A stretch of 64,000 nucleotides of DNA from Pseudomonas petrae. Its GTDB lineage: Bacteria > Pseudomonadota > Gammaproteobacteria > Pseudomonadales > Pseudomonadaceae. Every line of letters begins with the position of its first letter. Position 1 is the stretch's first letter. The stretch is taken from positions 1 to 64,000 of the forward strand of contig NZ_JAKJXE010000020.1 of assembly GCF_021728295.1 (NCBI RefSeq), in the 5' to 3' direction. Under the pieces are notes generated by a model, which searched no databases, was not told the origin of the DNA, and saw only the letters and a list, made by a program, of their open reading frames with translations. Both the position numbers and the translations under genes were made by a program. Below are positions 18,417-25,954 of the stretch, piece by piece.

Positions 18417-19322
18417 ATGAAATGGCTAGACTTCGATCCGCATACCACCTTCCTTAAGCTCAAGGCTGTCGTGTATGTAGTTGCCACGATATTTGCACTC
18501 GCTGCCACGGTGACATTCACTATTGTCTGTTTTACTTCAGGACTGAAGTTAAATTTTTCGAGTCAAGGATGGAACAACGCGTTAGAGATATTCAAAGTAC
18601 CCCTTGGGCTGCTCGCAGTCGCGATTCCACTCATAGCTTTGCTTGCAGCCAACCATCGTTCAGTTCAGTCCAAGGCTCAGATGGAGCTAACCCAGTTTCA
18701 GATAAATCATACCCAGACAAACAATTATGTAACTAACTATTACAAACATGTTGACGAGTTCCAGAAATACCTTGGAAGTCATCATTTCGGGTTTACTGAA
18801 GAGAAAGAAGGGCATCCGGAGGTTGCCTACCCTAGGAAGCTTCATAAAACGCTATTTCCTGAAGCTAGGAGGGGCATCCTCACAGTCGATAAGGAATTTA
18901 TAATCACGTTTATAGCAGACTTAGAGAAGATACTGTCTATAACTTCTGTCTTTGAAGCAAGTTACTATGATAAGCGACTCCAAGGGTGTATAGACATAAA
19001 TCGAAAACTAGAATCTTTAGCTAGGAAGAATTTCATTGTAGGCTTTCGCTCCCAAGATTTTCCTCACATCGTCCATGAGGGTGGAGTAGTTAAATCAGGG
19101 CCAACAGTGCGTGAAATAATACGCCCTATAGGGATAATCGCGACTATTCTAAATGAAGCAATGCTGTTTGACGAAACTTATGATGTGCCAGAAATACTTA
19201 GACAGCTTACGGCATTTCGTTTTGATCTGGTGCCTGATGATGTTCCAGATAACAGCGTCAACTATCATTTTAAAAGGCAACTCTTGGATCAGACGATGCA
19301 ATGGCCCGATGATGAGGACTAA
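18417..19322 (+). CDS. Two-TM membrane protein of unknown function, island cargo
   Basis: I do not recognise this 301-residue protein. It has two strong N-terminal membrane segments (about 17-39 and 61-77). A cytoplasmic region follows (NNYVTNYYKHVDEFQKYLGS at about 105-125) with mixed alpha-helical character and a C-terminal acidic tail. A 2TM anchor plus cytoplasmic domain resembles the layout of several membrane-disrupting phage-defence effectors, and the AIPR gene is its upstream neighbour; both points are only suggestive. The ATG at 18417 is chosen over an open frame reaching 18333 because it begins the hydrophobic-domain protein and is preceded by AGAAGA. The gene is AT-rich relative to the host chromosome. 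Confidence 0.6.
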   Translation: MKWLDFDPHTTFLKLKAVVYVVATIFALAATVTFTIVCFTSGLKLNFSSQGWNNALEIFKVPLGLLAVAIPLIALLAANHRSVQSKAQMELTQFQINHTQTNNYVTNYYKHVDEFQKYLGSHHFGFTEEKEGHPEVAYPRKLHKTLFPEARRGILTVDKEFIITFIADLEKILSITSVFEASYYDKRLQGCIDINRKLESLARKNFIVGFRSQDFPHIVHEGGVVKSGPTVREIIRPIGIIATILNEAMLFDETYDVPEILRQLTAFRFDLVPDDVPDNSVNYHFKRQLLDQTMQWPDDED

Positions 19323-19332
19323 GTGCCCCTGA

Positions 19333-19512
19333 TATTTCAGTAACGAAGCTCACTCCGCCGCCCAGACATTCACTTTCGAGGGCATACTGCCGTTGCATGA
19401 AATCAAGGGGGCGCTGGAAGTGGCGTTGCATGAAGCTAAAGAGCGTGATGGTGTTGCACATGAAAGGCTGGAACAGGATCAGCCTGCACCAGCGACGTTT
19501 TCGCTGGAGTAG
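19333..19512 (+). pseudogene. C-terminal remnant of an unidentified protein
   Basis: An open frame without a start codon runs from a TGA at 19330 to TAG at 19510-19512. It includes LPLHEIKGALEVALHEAKE and ends in ATFSLE. The helical, acidic composition looks like genuine protein, but the 5' part is missing, so this is probably a leftover of a deleted island gene. The call rests on composition only. Confidence 0.3.
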
Positions 19513-19567
19513 TAAGACCGATTTGTTAGCCATACTCTGCTGCGCCTAACCTTCGAAGGAATCGAAC

Positions 19568-20008
19568 ATGACCGCCGAGCTTCACATCGCTGACCAGATA
19601 TCTCTCAAGGCAGCAGAGGAATCCGCCAAGCTCGATCAGTTTCTACTCGGCGCCACAATGGCCGTTTGTGCATACCTCGCACAGAACAACGTCTACATGC
19701 CGATAGGCATGAATCGCAGCACAGTGATGATTGGTTGCATGCTGATCTTCGCCACCAGTGCAGCGCTCGGGTTCATGCGACTGAACACTGTGGTGAAGGT
19801 CTATCAAGAGAACGCCAAGCTCGTGGGTGCGGACAACACTGAAGACGAGACCGATTACAAGGATGAATGCCAAAGGTTGCTATTGTCGTCCAGAAGGTAT
19901 GGGCACATTCGGAACGTCTTGCTGTTTATAGGGCTCGCCTACTACATTGCTGCCAAGGTTGGAGCGTCTTACTACTGCCAAGGCTGCATGCCCAACCTTC
20001 CCGGTTAA
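19568..20008 (+). CDS. Small membrane protein, three predicted TM segments
   Basis: The 146-residue protein is not recognised. Hydrophobic segments lie at about 25-40, 52-70 and 114-130, with a charged linker (NTEDETDYKDE) between the second and third. A good ribbon of AAGGA sits 7-8 bp before the ATG at 19568, supporting the start. It is within the island, downstream of the 2TM protein. Role unknown; inner-membrane location is inferred from hydrophobicity. Confidence 0.6.
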   Translation: MTAELHIADQISLKAAEESAKLDQFLLGATMAVCAYLAQNNVYMPIGMNRSTVMIGCMLIFATSAALGFMRLNTVVKVYQENAKLVGADNTEDETDYKDECQRLLLSSRRYGHIRNVLLFIGLAYYIAAKVGASYYCQGCMPNLPG

Positions 20009-20168
20009 AGTCTTCGCTGGTGATAATCCCCACTGCCCGGAACAGACCCGCGCATACGACAATCCGACCGTGCGAGCCTATCCGACGAGCGACAGTGGCA
20101 ATGTGGCATTGCATCAGGATAATGCAGCGCCCTATGTCCGTTACCCTGCTGAGGATTGCAACAAATGA
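19947..20168 (+). CDS. Hypothetical small protein, coupled to the next gene
   Basis: A 73-codon frame, best supported from about 20005 on (VFAGDNPHCPEQTRAYDNPT), overlaps the end of the preceding membrane protein by 62 bp. It ends in TGA that overlaps the start of the next small gene as ATGA, which suggests translational coupling. The exact start is uncertain and could be a non-ATG codon inside the overlap. No family recognised. Confidence 0.35.
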   Translation: MLPRLERLTTAKAACPTFPVKVFAGDNPHCPEQTRAYDNPTVRAYPTSDSGNVALHQDNAAPYVRYPAEDCNK

Positions 20169-20320
20169 AGTCGTGTGTGGCTGCACTGGTGAGCTGTGTC
20201 TTTGCGTTGAGCTTGATCGGGTGGGAAAGGTTGTCCAAAGCCGGAGAAGCGTTAGCACCGGCGAAATCCGAGGCTATGCATCCGTTGAGGGAACAGGATG
20301 ATCGTCACTTTGTAATGTAA
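20165..20320 (+). CDS. Small exported or membrane protein (51 aa)
   Basis: The frame encodes MKSCVAALVSCVFALSLIGW and then a polar tail ending in DDRHFVM. The start is a lysine plus a hydrophobic stretch, as in a signal or signal-anchor sequence. The ATG overlaps the stop of the upstream frame (ATGA). Function unknown. It is short enough to be missed by standard gene callers. Confidence 0.4.
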   Translation: MKSCVAALVSCVFALSLIGWERLSKAGEALAPAKSEAMHPLREQDDRHFVM

Positions 20321-20448
20321 AGGTGTGTGCGGAATCGCCAAGGTGCTTTTGGGCCTTTGCTGGAAAATTCGGCCCGGCAAGGGCAACCATTGCCAATGTG
20401 CCTGAGTGAGATTGCAACTTCTGGCCGTTACGCTCCCTCTCCCCTCTC

Positions 20449-20853
20449 ATGGAACGTGCACTGATGATTTACGACGCACATGGTGTAAACGTCGTTACAG
20501 GGAAAGTGGTCATCGTTGAGGATGACGTACTGATGTCCAGCATTCTCATGGACATACTCACGGACATGGGCGGCTCTTGCATATCGTTCATCACTGCCGA
20601 TGACGCACTGATGAACATGTTGCAAGACAATACCCCTTGCTCGCTGGTGGTAACTGATCACACGTTGCCGGGTCAGCTGAGTGGACACGAATTTGCCCTA
20701 ATGGTGAAAGAGCGCTGGCCCACTGTGCCCGTGGTCGTGACATCGGGTTTCGGCTTTAACGTCGTGGGCGAGCTTCCTGCTGGGGCTGTCTTCCTGCCCA
20801 AGCCTTGGTCTGTGCGACAGATGGTCGAGGCGGTCAGTTTCTTGGTGAAGTAA
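20449..20853 (+). CDS. Stand-alone response-regulator receiver domain
   Basis: This is a single CheY-like receiver domain of 134 residues without an output domain. Visible motifs are the acidic pocket (VVIVEDDVLMS), the phospho-acceptor D in LVVTDHTLPG, the conserved T/S in VVVTSGFG and the K in FLPKPWS. Such orphan receivers relay phosphate from a hybrid kinase or act by protein contact; no kinase gene is nearby, so the partner must be elsewhere. The start is uncertain: ATG at 20449 or 20464, or GTG at 20506 right before the first beta strand. No strong Shine-Dalgarno sequence precedes any of them. Confidence 0.82.
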   Translation: MERALMIYDAHGVNVVTGKVVIVEDDVLMSSILMDILTDMGGSCISFITADDALMNMLQDNTPCSLVVTDHTLPGQLSGHEFALMVKERWPTVPVVVTSGFGFNVVGELPAGAVFLPKPWSVRQMVEAVSFLVK

Positions 20854-21131
20854 CCCCCGCCGCCCAGAACAGAGATGCACATTCGAAGGCGACTGAGTTT
20901 TCTGGCTGGAAAATAAGCTGGGGCGCTTTGAACGCTGGGGACGGATTTACACCTGAACGGTTGAGTGAGTGTCACCACTCGCAAGGCTACTTCGCTGTTT
21001 TCCACAAATAACACCTGACGACCCTGCTCGATGGCGCTCTTGGCGTGCTCACTGCTGTGGTTTGGTCACCTGTTCCGCCAGGAACAGACATGACAAAGCC
21101 CGCATCGCGGGCCTGTAGTGAGCGTGTAGGA

Positions 21132-21698
21132 CTAGAACACGAACTCGTGGTACGTCGCAGCAACTTCAGCTTGAGTGATGCCGATGTACGCCATCGTCAC
21201 GGCTGGGCTGCTGTGGTTCAGCACCTTGCATATCATCTCAATAGACCTTCCACCGTCGTACATCAGCCAGCCACGGGTTTTACGCATGCTGTGTGTGCCC
21301 AGTTGCAGGCTCATCTCATCGCCTACAGCCTTGAAGGCGTTAGCCACTGCTACCCGGCTCACCGCTTTGCCCTTGGCACGGTTGCTGTCAACTTCGAACA
21401 GAAAGGTATGGGAAGGGTGAGCTGCCCTACGGCGGGCGATGATGGCCTTCGCAGAACTATTTAGGTCGATGGAACGAGGCTTGCCGGTCTTGCCCTCCTT
21501 GATCACCAGCTTGTCACCTTGCACATCATCAAAGGTGAGACCAAGTAAATCGCTGATGCGGAGTGCGGTATTGATGCCGAAGCGCCAGATGTCGGCATAC
21601 AGAGTATTGCCCCGAGCGTTCTTGGTCAGCTTACGGCTGATCGTTTCTGCCTCGCCTTCCGTCTTGACCGCCTCAACGATGTTCATCTTAATTAACAC
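21132..21698 (-). CDS. Short tyrosine recombinase (catalytic domain only)
   Basis: The 188-residue protein consists almost only of the tyrosine-recombinase catalytic domain. Residues seen are R in NTALRISDLLGL, H and R in LGTHSMRKTRG, H in VLNHSSPAV and the nucleophile Y in TMAYIGIT. The N-terminal DNA-binding domain of a normal integrase is missing, though short recombinases of this kind occur on plasmids and phages. The start may be ATG 21698 or the in-frame ATG four codons later; the first lies within an inverted repeat (TTAATTAACAC/GTGTTAATTAG). A second recombinase inside the island suggests a composite element. Confidence 0.8.
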   Translation of the reverse strand: MLIKMNIVEAVKTEGEAETISRKLTKNARGNTLYADIWRFGINTALRISDLLGLTFDDVQGDKLVIKEGKTGKPRSIDLNSSAKAIIARRRAAHPSHTFLFEVDSNRAKGKAVSRVAVANAFKAVGDEMSLQLGTHSMRKTRGWLMYDGGRSIEMICKVLNHSSPAVTMAYIGITQAEVAATYHEFVF

Positions 21699-21977
21699 TC
21701 CGTGGCAAATTTGCTCGATGTGTTAATTAGACCATGAGCTACCACTCTGTGTCCAGCGTTTCCGTGGCTTCGCTTATTTACACAACCCTATTCTGTTAAT
21801 TAGGACTGCTGGCGAGCGGGTTGCAATGGAAAGCGGATTACTTGCCGTGGCGACTCACCTCGCCGCTGGAAACAATTCTGACCTCGCGGTCAGGATGACT
21901 TGCTGGCGCTCGCCTTGCAGAATTTCCTGCACAAATGAAATCGGGGAGGCGATTTCAATCGTTAGCGTGCTAATTAA
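21688..21977. repeat. TTAATTAG/CTAATTAA cluster upstream of the short recombinase
   Basis: TTAATTAACAC (21688-21698) and GTGTTAATTAG (21720-21730) form an inverted repeat at the recombinase start. TGTTAATTAG recurs at 21794-21803, and the inverse CTAATTAA lies at 21970-21977. The spacing and position fit operator or recombinase-binding sites. The rest of 21699-22248 holds no convincing gene. Confidence 0.5.
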
Positions 21978-22248
21978 TAGGTTTGAAAGCATCCAGCCTA
22001 GCAACTGGTCAGCACAGGCCCCGGAAACACTGGGCTACAGCTGAGCAACTATAAAAGACATGCAGCTAAAACCATAGTTTTCGTATGGTTAATTTGAATT
22101 ATTGTGGTCTTACGACCGAATTCCCCAGATGAAAGCCAAGCGCCCTATACCGTGTAACCACTGAGTCATTTTTCTGGAACCACTGACGTGTGTCGCCGCC
22201 AAAGCTGTAAACCAACAGCAATTTGTAGTCAGCGCGAGCGAGAACGTT

Positions 22249-22452
22249 ATGATTTCACGAAACGATAAGCTCTTTGCATGGAATTTCCATTGGCGACTCA
22301 AGCAGCACGTCATTATGTGTCGAGGCTGCCAAGCTATCCAACGGAAAGACGCTCAACACCAAGCATTTGAACATGCACCGAATTGCAGCATGGCAGGCAA
22401 AAGGGATGTGCCTTGGCGTGATCTGGATGAAATCTCAGAGCGGACGGGCTGA
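22249..22452 (+). CDS. Small zinc-ribbon protein (67 aa)
   Basis: The frame encodes a compact basic protein with a CxxC...HxxxC pattern (C24, C27, H42, C46). The relevant segments read IMCRGCQAIQ and FEHAPNC, as in small zinc-binding proteins found in pseudomonad mobile elements. The tail PWRDLDEISERTG is conserved-looking. The start at 22249 has a weak GAGCGAG ribosome site. Function unknown; metal binding is inferred from residue spacing. Confidence 0.55.
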   Translation: MISRNDKLFAWNFHWRLKQHVIMCRGCQAIQRKDAQHQAFEHAPNCSMAGKRDVPWRDLDEISERTG

Positions 22453-22521
22453 TGTCCTTGATTGGATGCGTGGGTGATCTGTATTCTTGACGCACCCTGA
22501 TCAAGATGAGTGCTCGACAGC

Positions 22522-22644
22522 ATGGCAAAGAATGGCCCGACAGTCAGAGACGTAGACTTTGCCGGTGTGTCCTTCAATGTGTTGCTCACGCTCATCGCTA
22601 TCATCTGGGGCGCTGGGATCATGTATGTGCTCGTACACATCTGA
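22522..22644 (+). CDS. Single-TM mini-protein (40 aa)
   Basis: MAKNGPTVRDVDFAGVSFNV is followed by LLTLIAIIWGAGIMYVLVHI and a stop. A polar N-terminus and one clear membrane helix resemble a small membrane protein or type I toxin-like peptide. No strong ribosome-binding site is visible. The frame is too short for standard callers; support is composition only. Confidence 0.35.
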   Translation: MAKNGPTVRDVDFAGVSFNVLLTLIAIIWGAGIMYVLVHI

Positions 22645-23374
22645 TCGCCCCAACGAGAAGTCACGCTCATAGCGTGCATCGCTTCGCTCGCCTTGACGCT
22701 ATGGAATGTAACGTTTTAGCTAGGATCAAATCGGCTGGAGGCCACGTATATCAAGGGGTGTAGCGTGGTTACAACTGGGCAATGACTGGCTTCGCCCCTT
22801 GGGTAAGTCAGGCTCATAGCGGAGCTATAGGGTGATGTCAGGCGTTCTGCACTGGCAGACCAAGAGCTGATGCACGGTCAAGGCAGTGATCATCACAGCG
22901 GTTAGCTGTAAGGTCATTCACCATTGAGGTTAATCCCCACCTCACGGTGGACGCATCTACCCATGACCTTCGGTCGAACACTAACCAATAAATGAGATCA
23001 ACAAAAATCCTGCTCTTCGCTTGTGATCTTCTGTTTCGTGCACAATCACGAAGTGCGACAGCACTCGTTACCACGAAGAAGTGGCTAACCCGTATGCGGA
23101 GCATACAGTTTTAAGATCAAAGGCAAGAGCAAGAGCGGTTTTGTGTAGACTTATTTTATTTGAGTGTGATTCTGTGCTGAGTTTCTTCAGTGGTGCGAAG
23201 TCACAGAGTGTAAACCTTAGACGTTGACGTCTGGTTGTTCCGTATGCACTTCTGCACCTTATATATATCTTCTGTTCAAAAAGTGCAGATGCGATCCATT
23301 GGGTGTGAACCACTCTCTGACATGACTCACCACACCTGTGCACTATATGTATATTCTTTGTTCAGAAGGTGCAG
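22645..23374. other. Island intergenic region with a 36-bp repeat pair
   Basis: About 730 bp hold no gene I can support; open frames on both strands lack ribosome sites and sensible composition. The right part holds two 36-bp repeats (see separate entry). Confidence 0.5.
23253..23374. repeat. Two 36-bp direct repeats with TGCAC/GTGCA ends
   Basis: Copies at 23253-23288 and 23339-23374 match at 28 of 36 positions and start exactly 86 bp apart. Each begins TGCAC, has an AT-rich middle (TATATATAT / TGTATAT), then GTTCA, and ends GTGCAG, so each copy is itself bounded by an inverted TGCAC/GTGCA. The second copy ends directly at the stop codon of the minus-strand gene at 23375. They could be protein-binding sites or remnants of a mobile element's end. 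Confidence 0.65.
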
Positions 23375-24016
23375 TTACATGCAAAGAGCCTCATACTCTG
23401 TATCCATCGCAAGTGGCGGACGCTCAGACGGGGTGATCTGAGGCATGCGCACCACCATCCTCTCCACCGCCCGTTCCATGTGCTGGCCTTGGACCAGCGG
23501 TCCGCCCGGATAATCGCCGGTCAGTTGCTTGAGCATGTAATCACGAACATGCCATGCGGAAGCGCCGGGGCAAAGCTGGCATACATCAGCTGTCAGTTCC
23601 TCAAGCCGATCCATCAAAATTGTCGTGCCAATGACGATAGCTCTTTGAGTTGCCTCTGCCGACTGTGGGTCCATCCAATCAGGCCGGACAAACACATCAT
23701 CAGGTAGTGCCCGCTTCACTCGTTGTAAAATCTTTGGCGGGATAGGTTCGCCGCTTTCAATGCCGAATGCTTTACGGATGAACCTGTTTAGTTCGCTGCG
23801 AGCGATTCCTTCCGGGCGAACACCCAGTGGAGTAATTTGCTCTATCAGGAAGTAATCAGTGTCATACACCTTCACGGTGCTTAGATTCCGTTTGCACCAG
23901 TCAAAGGTGACACCTTCACTGGAGAGACTTTCTGCAATCTGTTTGTACTGTGCCCCTTTCGAGCGCATTTGGATCGCACGTGCACGGGCTTCTTCTGTGA
24001 CTTTACTCTTCGCCAT
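23375..24016 (-). CDS. Hypothetical protein with resolvase-like helix-turn-helix start
   Basis: The 213-residue protein is not recognised as a whole. Its N-terminus, EEARARAIQMRSKGAQYKQI then AESL, resembles the helix-turn-helix of serine recombinases and phage DNA-binding proteins, so DNA binding is inferred. The middle contains PIPPKILQRVKRALPDDVFV and a Cys pair (ADVCQLCPGA). The start has AGGAGA 7 bp upstream (minus strand), supporting ATG 24016. It is the last gene of a minus-strand block of unknown genes and lies downstream of a structured hairpin. Confidence 0.6.
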   Translation of the reverse strand: MAKSKVTEEARARAIQMRSKGAQYKQIAESLSSEGVTFDWCKRNLSTVKVYDTDYFLIEQITPLGVRPEGIARSELNRFIRKAFGIESGEPIPPKILQRVKRALPDDVFVRPDWMDPQSAEATQRAIVIGTTILMDRLEELTADVCQLCPGASAWHVRDYMLKQLTGDYPGGPLVQGQHMERAVERMVVRMPQITPSERPPLAMDTEYEALCM

Positions 24017-24087
24017 TGTTCATTCTCCTATTTAAGTTCATTTCATGGGCAGTTCCTCGCGGTTGTGCCAGATGGGTAAGTGTCAAA

Positions 24088-24149
24088 ACCCAGACATCAG
24101 AAAACCACACTCCGAGATCACCTTGCGGTGGCGGATGTGAGGTCTGGGT
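24088..24149 (-). terminator. Nested hairpin with GNRA tetraloop and U-run
   Basis: Read on the minus strand, an outer stem (ACCCAGAC 24149-24142 with GTCTGGGT 24095-24088) is followed by TTTT. Inside are a CCG/CGG pair flanked by CACA/TGTG and a perfect inner hairpin CACC-GCAA-GGTG (24130-24119). The U-run suggests an intrinsic terminator for the operon 25336-24265. The layered structure with a GNRA loop could also be a structured RNA or a leader of the gene at 24016. Confidence 0.5.
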
Positions 24150-24264
24150 CTTCGTGTTGAGGGGCCGAATATACGCCTAAATGCCTTTCAGGTCAAGCGC
24201 CCATCAACGGTACAAGTTGCCATGCTGCTATTGCCTGCAACGTTCTAGATGCATTGTAGATGAG

Positions 24265-24462
24265 TCAAAGTGACTTCAGTGAATACCCGGCTAGAATTTC
24301 AGCTAAAACCATTGACTCAGGCTTTGCTGCAAAAATACCACGTAGCACAATGCTGGCAAGAATCGGGAATGTTTGAGCGACGGGTGTTCCGAATTTCTCT
24401 ACGACGTATGTTCGAGCTGCGGACTCGTAGTCCGATTGCTGCATGATTTGCTGGTAGTTCAT
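24265..24462 (-). CDS. Hypothetical small protein, third gene of a coupled operon
   Basis: The 65-residue product (MNYQQIMQQSDYESAARTYV...) is not recognised. Its ATG overlaps the stop of the upstream 86-aa gene as ATGA. That places it third in a minus-strand operon with the genes starting at 25336 and 24719. It has an amphipathic helical look and a moderately hydrophobic middle (FPILASIVLRGIFA). Function unknown. Confidence 0.5.
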   Translation of the reverse strand: MNYQQIMQQSDYESAARTYVVEKFGTPVAQTFPILASIVLRGIFAAKPESMVLAEILAGYSLKSL

Positions 24463-24719
24463 TGATTATGCTCCCGCTTGATAACCCAATCGCCCATGCT
24501 CCCTACTCCAGTCAAATCCGCCGGGAGGATGAAAGATTGATATGGCTGACGACCGTTGGCCTTGTTGTGCTCTGTGCATGCAGTAAAAACATGACCTTCG
24601 CCATGCTCGCTGGCTTTCATCACGAGTGTCCATGTCGCCTGCGACTTTTGCACCGGCACTTCAACTGGCAGTGTTTCAGGCGCCCAGCGGCGCCTTAGAA
24701 TTAGTTCAAGGTTGTCCAT
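24459..24719 (-). CDS. Hypothetical protein, second gene of a coupled operon
   Basis: The 86-residue protein reads like a small beta-rich domain (ATWTLVMKASEHGEGHVFTA, then QSFILPADL and MGDWVIKREHNQ). It starts within the stop codon of the upstream gene (TAATG) and ends overlapping the next start (ATGA). Such tight coupling implies the three products are made together. No family recognised; phage-like small gene organisation. Confidence 0.5.
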   Translation of the reverse strand: MDNLELILRRRWAPETLPVEVPVQKSQATWTLVMKASEHGEGHVFTACTEHNKANGRQPYQSFILPADLTGVGSMGDWVIKREHNQ

Positions 24720-25336
24720 TAAGCAGCTTCACCGTTTTCATTCAACTTGCCTTTCGCAATCAGTGTAGTACGAAGCTTGTTTCTACTGTCCTGCATTTCA
24801 GCTCTCACCCTATCTGCGAGTGCTTTTTGCGCAGCCTGCTGTTTTTCTGCTTCCTTTCGAGCAGCAGCGGTAAGCGCAATCTCGACTTGGCGATCTTCTT
24901 CTTTGCGCTGGGCCTCTTCGATATCGGCAAGGTATTGGCTTTTGAGGTCGGCATACATAACTTCCAAGTCTGCCGCCTGTTGCTCTGGTGTCTTCAATAG
25001 TGAGATTTGCACGAGATAGACCCCGTTAGCATTCCCCAACATGTTGAAGCTGTTCAGTGGCGATGTATCAGGGAGTTTCGCGTACCCTGCTGAAAGGAGT
25101 CGATGGTATTCATCAGCGGCAGCTTGTAGTCCTTCTACCTGAACTTCCACGATGGCGCCCTTGTGTTGACTGTGAGGCATCTGAATAGAGGACTCATAGC
25201 GAGACTTCAAATCCCGAGACATTCTGTCGAACGTAGTCTGTGAAAACACATTCTGCATAACTGTTGTAACTGGCTCAATCACTGGATTTACGATGGCATC
25301 TTTTTCAAGTGCAGCGGCGAATAATGTGTCTTTCAT
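24719..25336 (-). CDS. Hypothetical coiled-coil protein, first gene of a coupled operon
   Basis: This 205-residue protein is not recognised. An N-terminal globular part (about 1-125) is followed by a long charged, heptad-like helix (about 125-190, YADLKSQYLADIEEAQRKEE ... RKEAEKQQAAQKALADRVR). The minus-strand start has AGAGGA 7 bp upstream. It leads the coupled trio 25336-24265. The coiled coil suggests oligomerisation or a structural/scaffold role, as in phage-like operons, but this is only inferred. Confidence 0.55.
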   Translation of the reverse strand: MKDTLFAAALEKDAIVNPVIEPVTTVMQNVFSQTTFDRMSRDLKSRYESSIQMPHSQHKGAIVEVQVEGLQAAADEYHRLLSAGYAKLPDTSPLNSFNMLGNANGVYLVQISLLKTPEQQAADLEVMYADLKSQYLADIEEAQRKEEDRQVEIALTAAARKEAEKQQAAQKALADRVRAEMQDSRNKLRTTLIAKGKLNENGEAA

Positions 25337-25490
25337 TTAATTTTCCTCTAAGGTTGTTGTTTGCCTGAATGTAGGCAGGGATAGCGTGATATTTGCTGTT
25401 TTGATGCTTGTTCTACGAGGGCTGTAGGCGTGTGAAAGCTGCAAGTGACACTATGCCCTTACTTGCATGTTCTGATGCCCTGTAGGGCCA

Positions 25491-25901
25491 TTAAAATCCG
25501 TATAGCTTGAGATAAGCACGAGCAGCGACAATGCCCATGCCGATAGCGTGATGCAGATCGTATTCGTCAGCGTCAGGATGGTTACGAATCCAAGTGAGGA
25601 TGTATTCTTCTCGGTCTTGCACCGAGACTGTTTGTTCCGCTCTGGTTCGCTGCGATATTGCCTTGGCGTTCCCTATCTTACCTTTTGACACTTGATCAGC
25701 AATGTGAGCGGACTTCTTCATCAGCTCGCCAATGTCTAACAGAGTCTCATGACTTTGGCTCATGTGCTTATCATAGAACCAGAGGGATTGCTCGTTAGCA
25801 AGGACAAACTTTTTCAGTTGTGTATCAATTGGCGTGTAACTTGTAGCAATAACCCCCACAACAAGATTGCTGGGACGGTTGACAACAAAGTAATTGCTCA
25901 T
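25491..25901 (-). CDS. Hypothetical protein, island minus-strand block
   Basis: The 136-residue protein (MSNYFVVNRPSNLVVGVIAT...) is not recognised. It ends in YDLHHAIGMGIVAARAYLKL, which could be a small winged-helix-like end. GGAG lies 6 bp before the ATG at 25901. It follows two zinc-ribbon mini-genes on the same strand, with an AACCCAACCC/AGGAGG module between. Role unknown. Confidence 0.5.
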   Translation of the reverse strand: MSNYFVVNRPSNLVVGVIATSYTPIDTQLKKFVLANEQSLWFYDKHMSQSHETLLDIGELMKKSAHIADQVSKGKIGNAKAISQRTRAEQTVSVQDREEYILTWIRNHPDADEYDLHHAIGMGIVAARAYLKLYGF

Positions 25902-25954
25902 AGTGAATCTCCATAGAAAGTTTCCTCCTTTCGTTTGGGTTGGGTTGGATTGGG

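Noticed and set aside
17926..20890. Loosely similar stretches near 17932, 19350 and 20862 (GCCGCCCAGA...CATTC...TCGAAGGC) that suggested integron attC-like or repeated elements
   Set aside because: Similarity is short and irregular, lacks the inverse core sites of attC, and spacing differs between copies.
21826..22044. Plus-strand 72-codon frame after the TTAATTAG cluster
   Set aside because: No ribosome site, odd composition, and no domain; listed only as part of the intergenic region.
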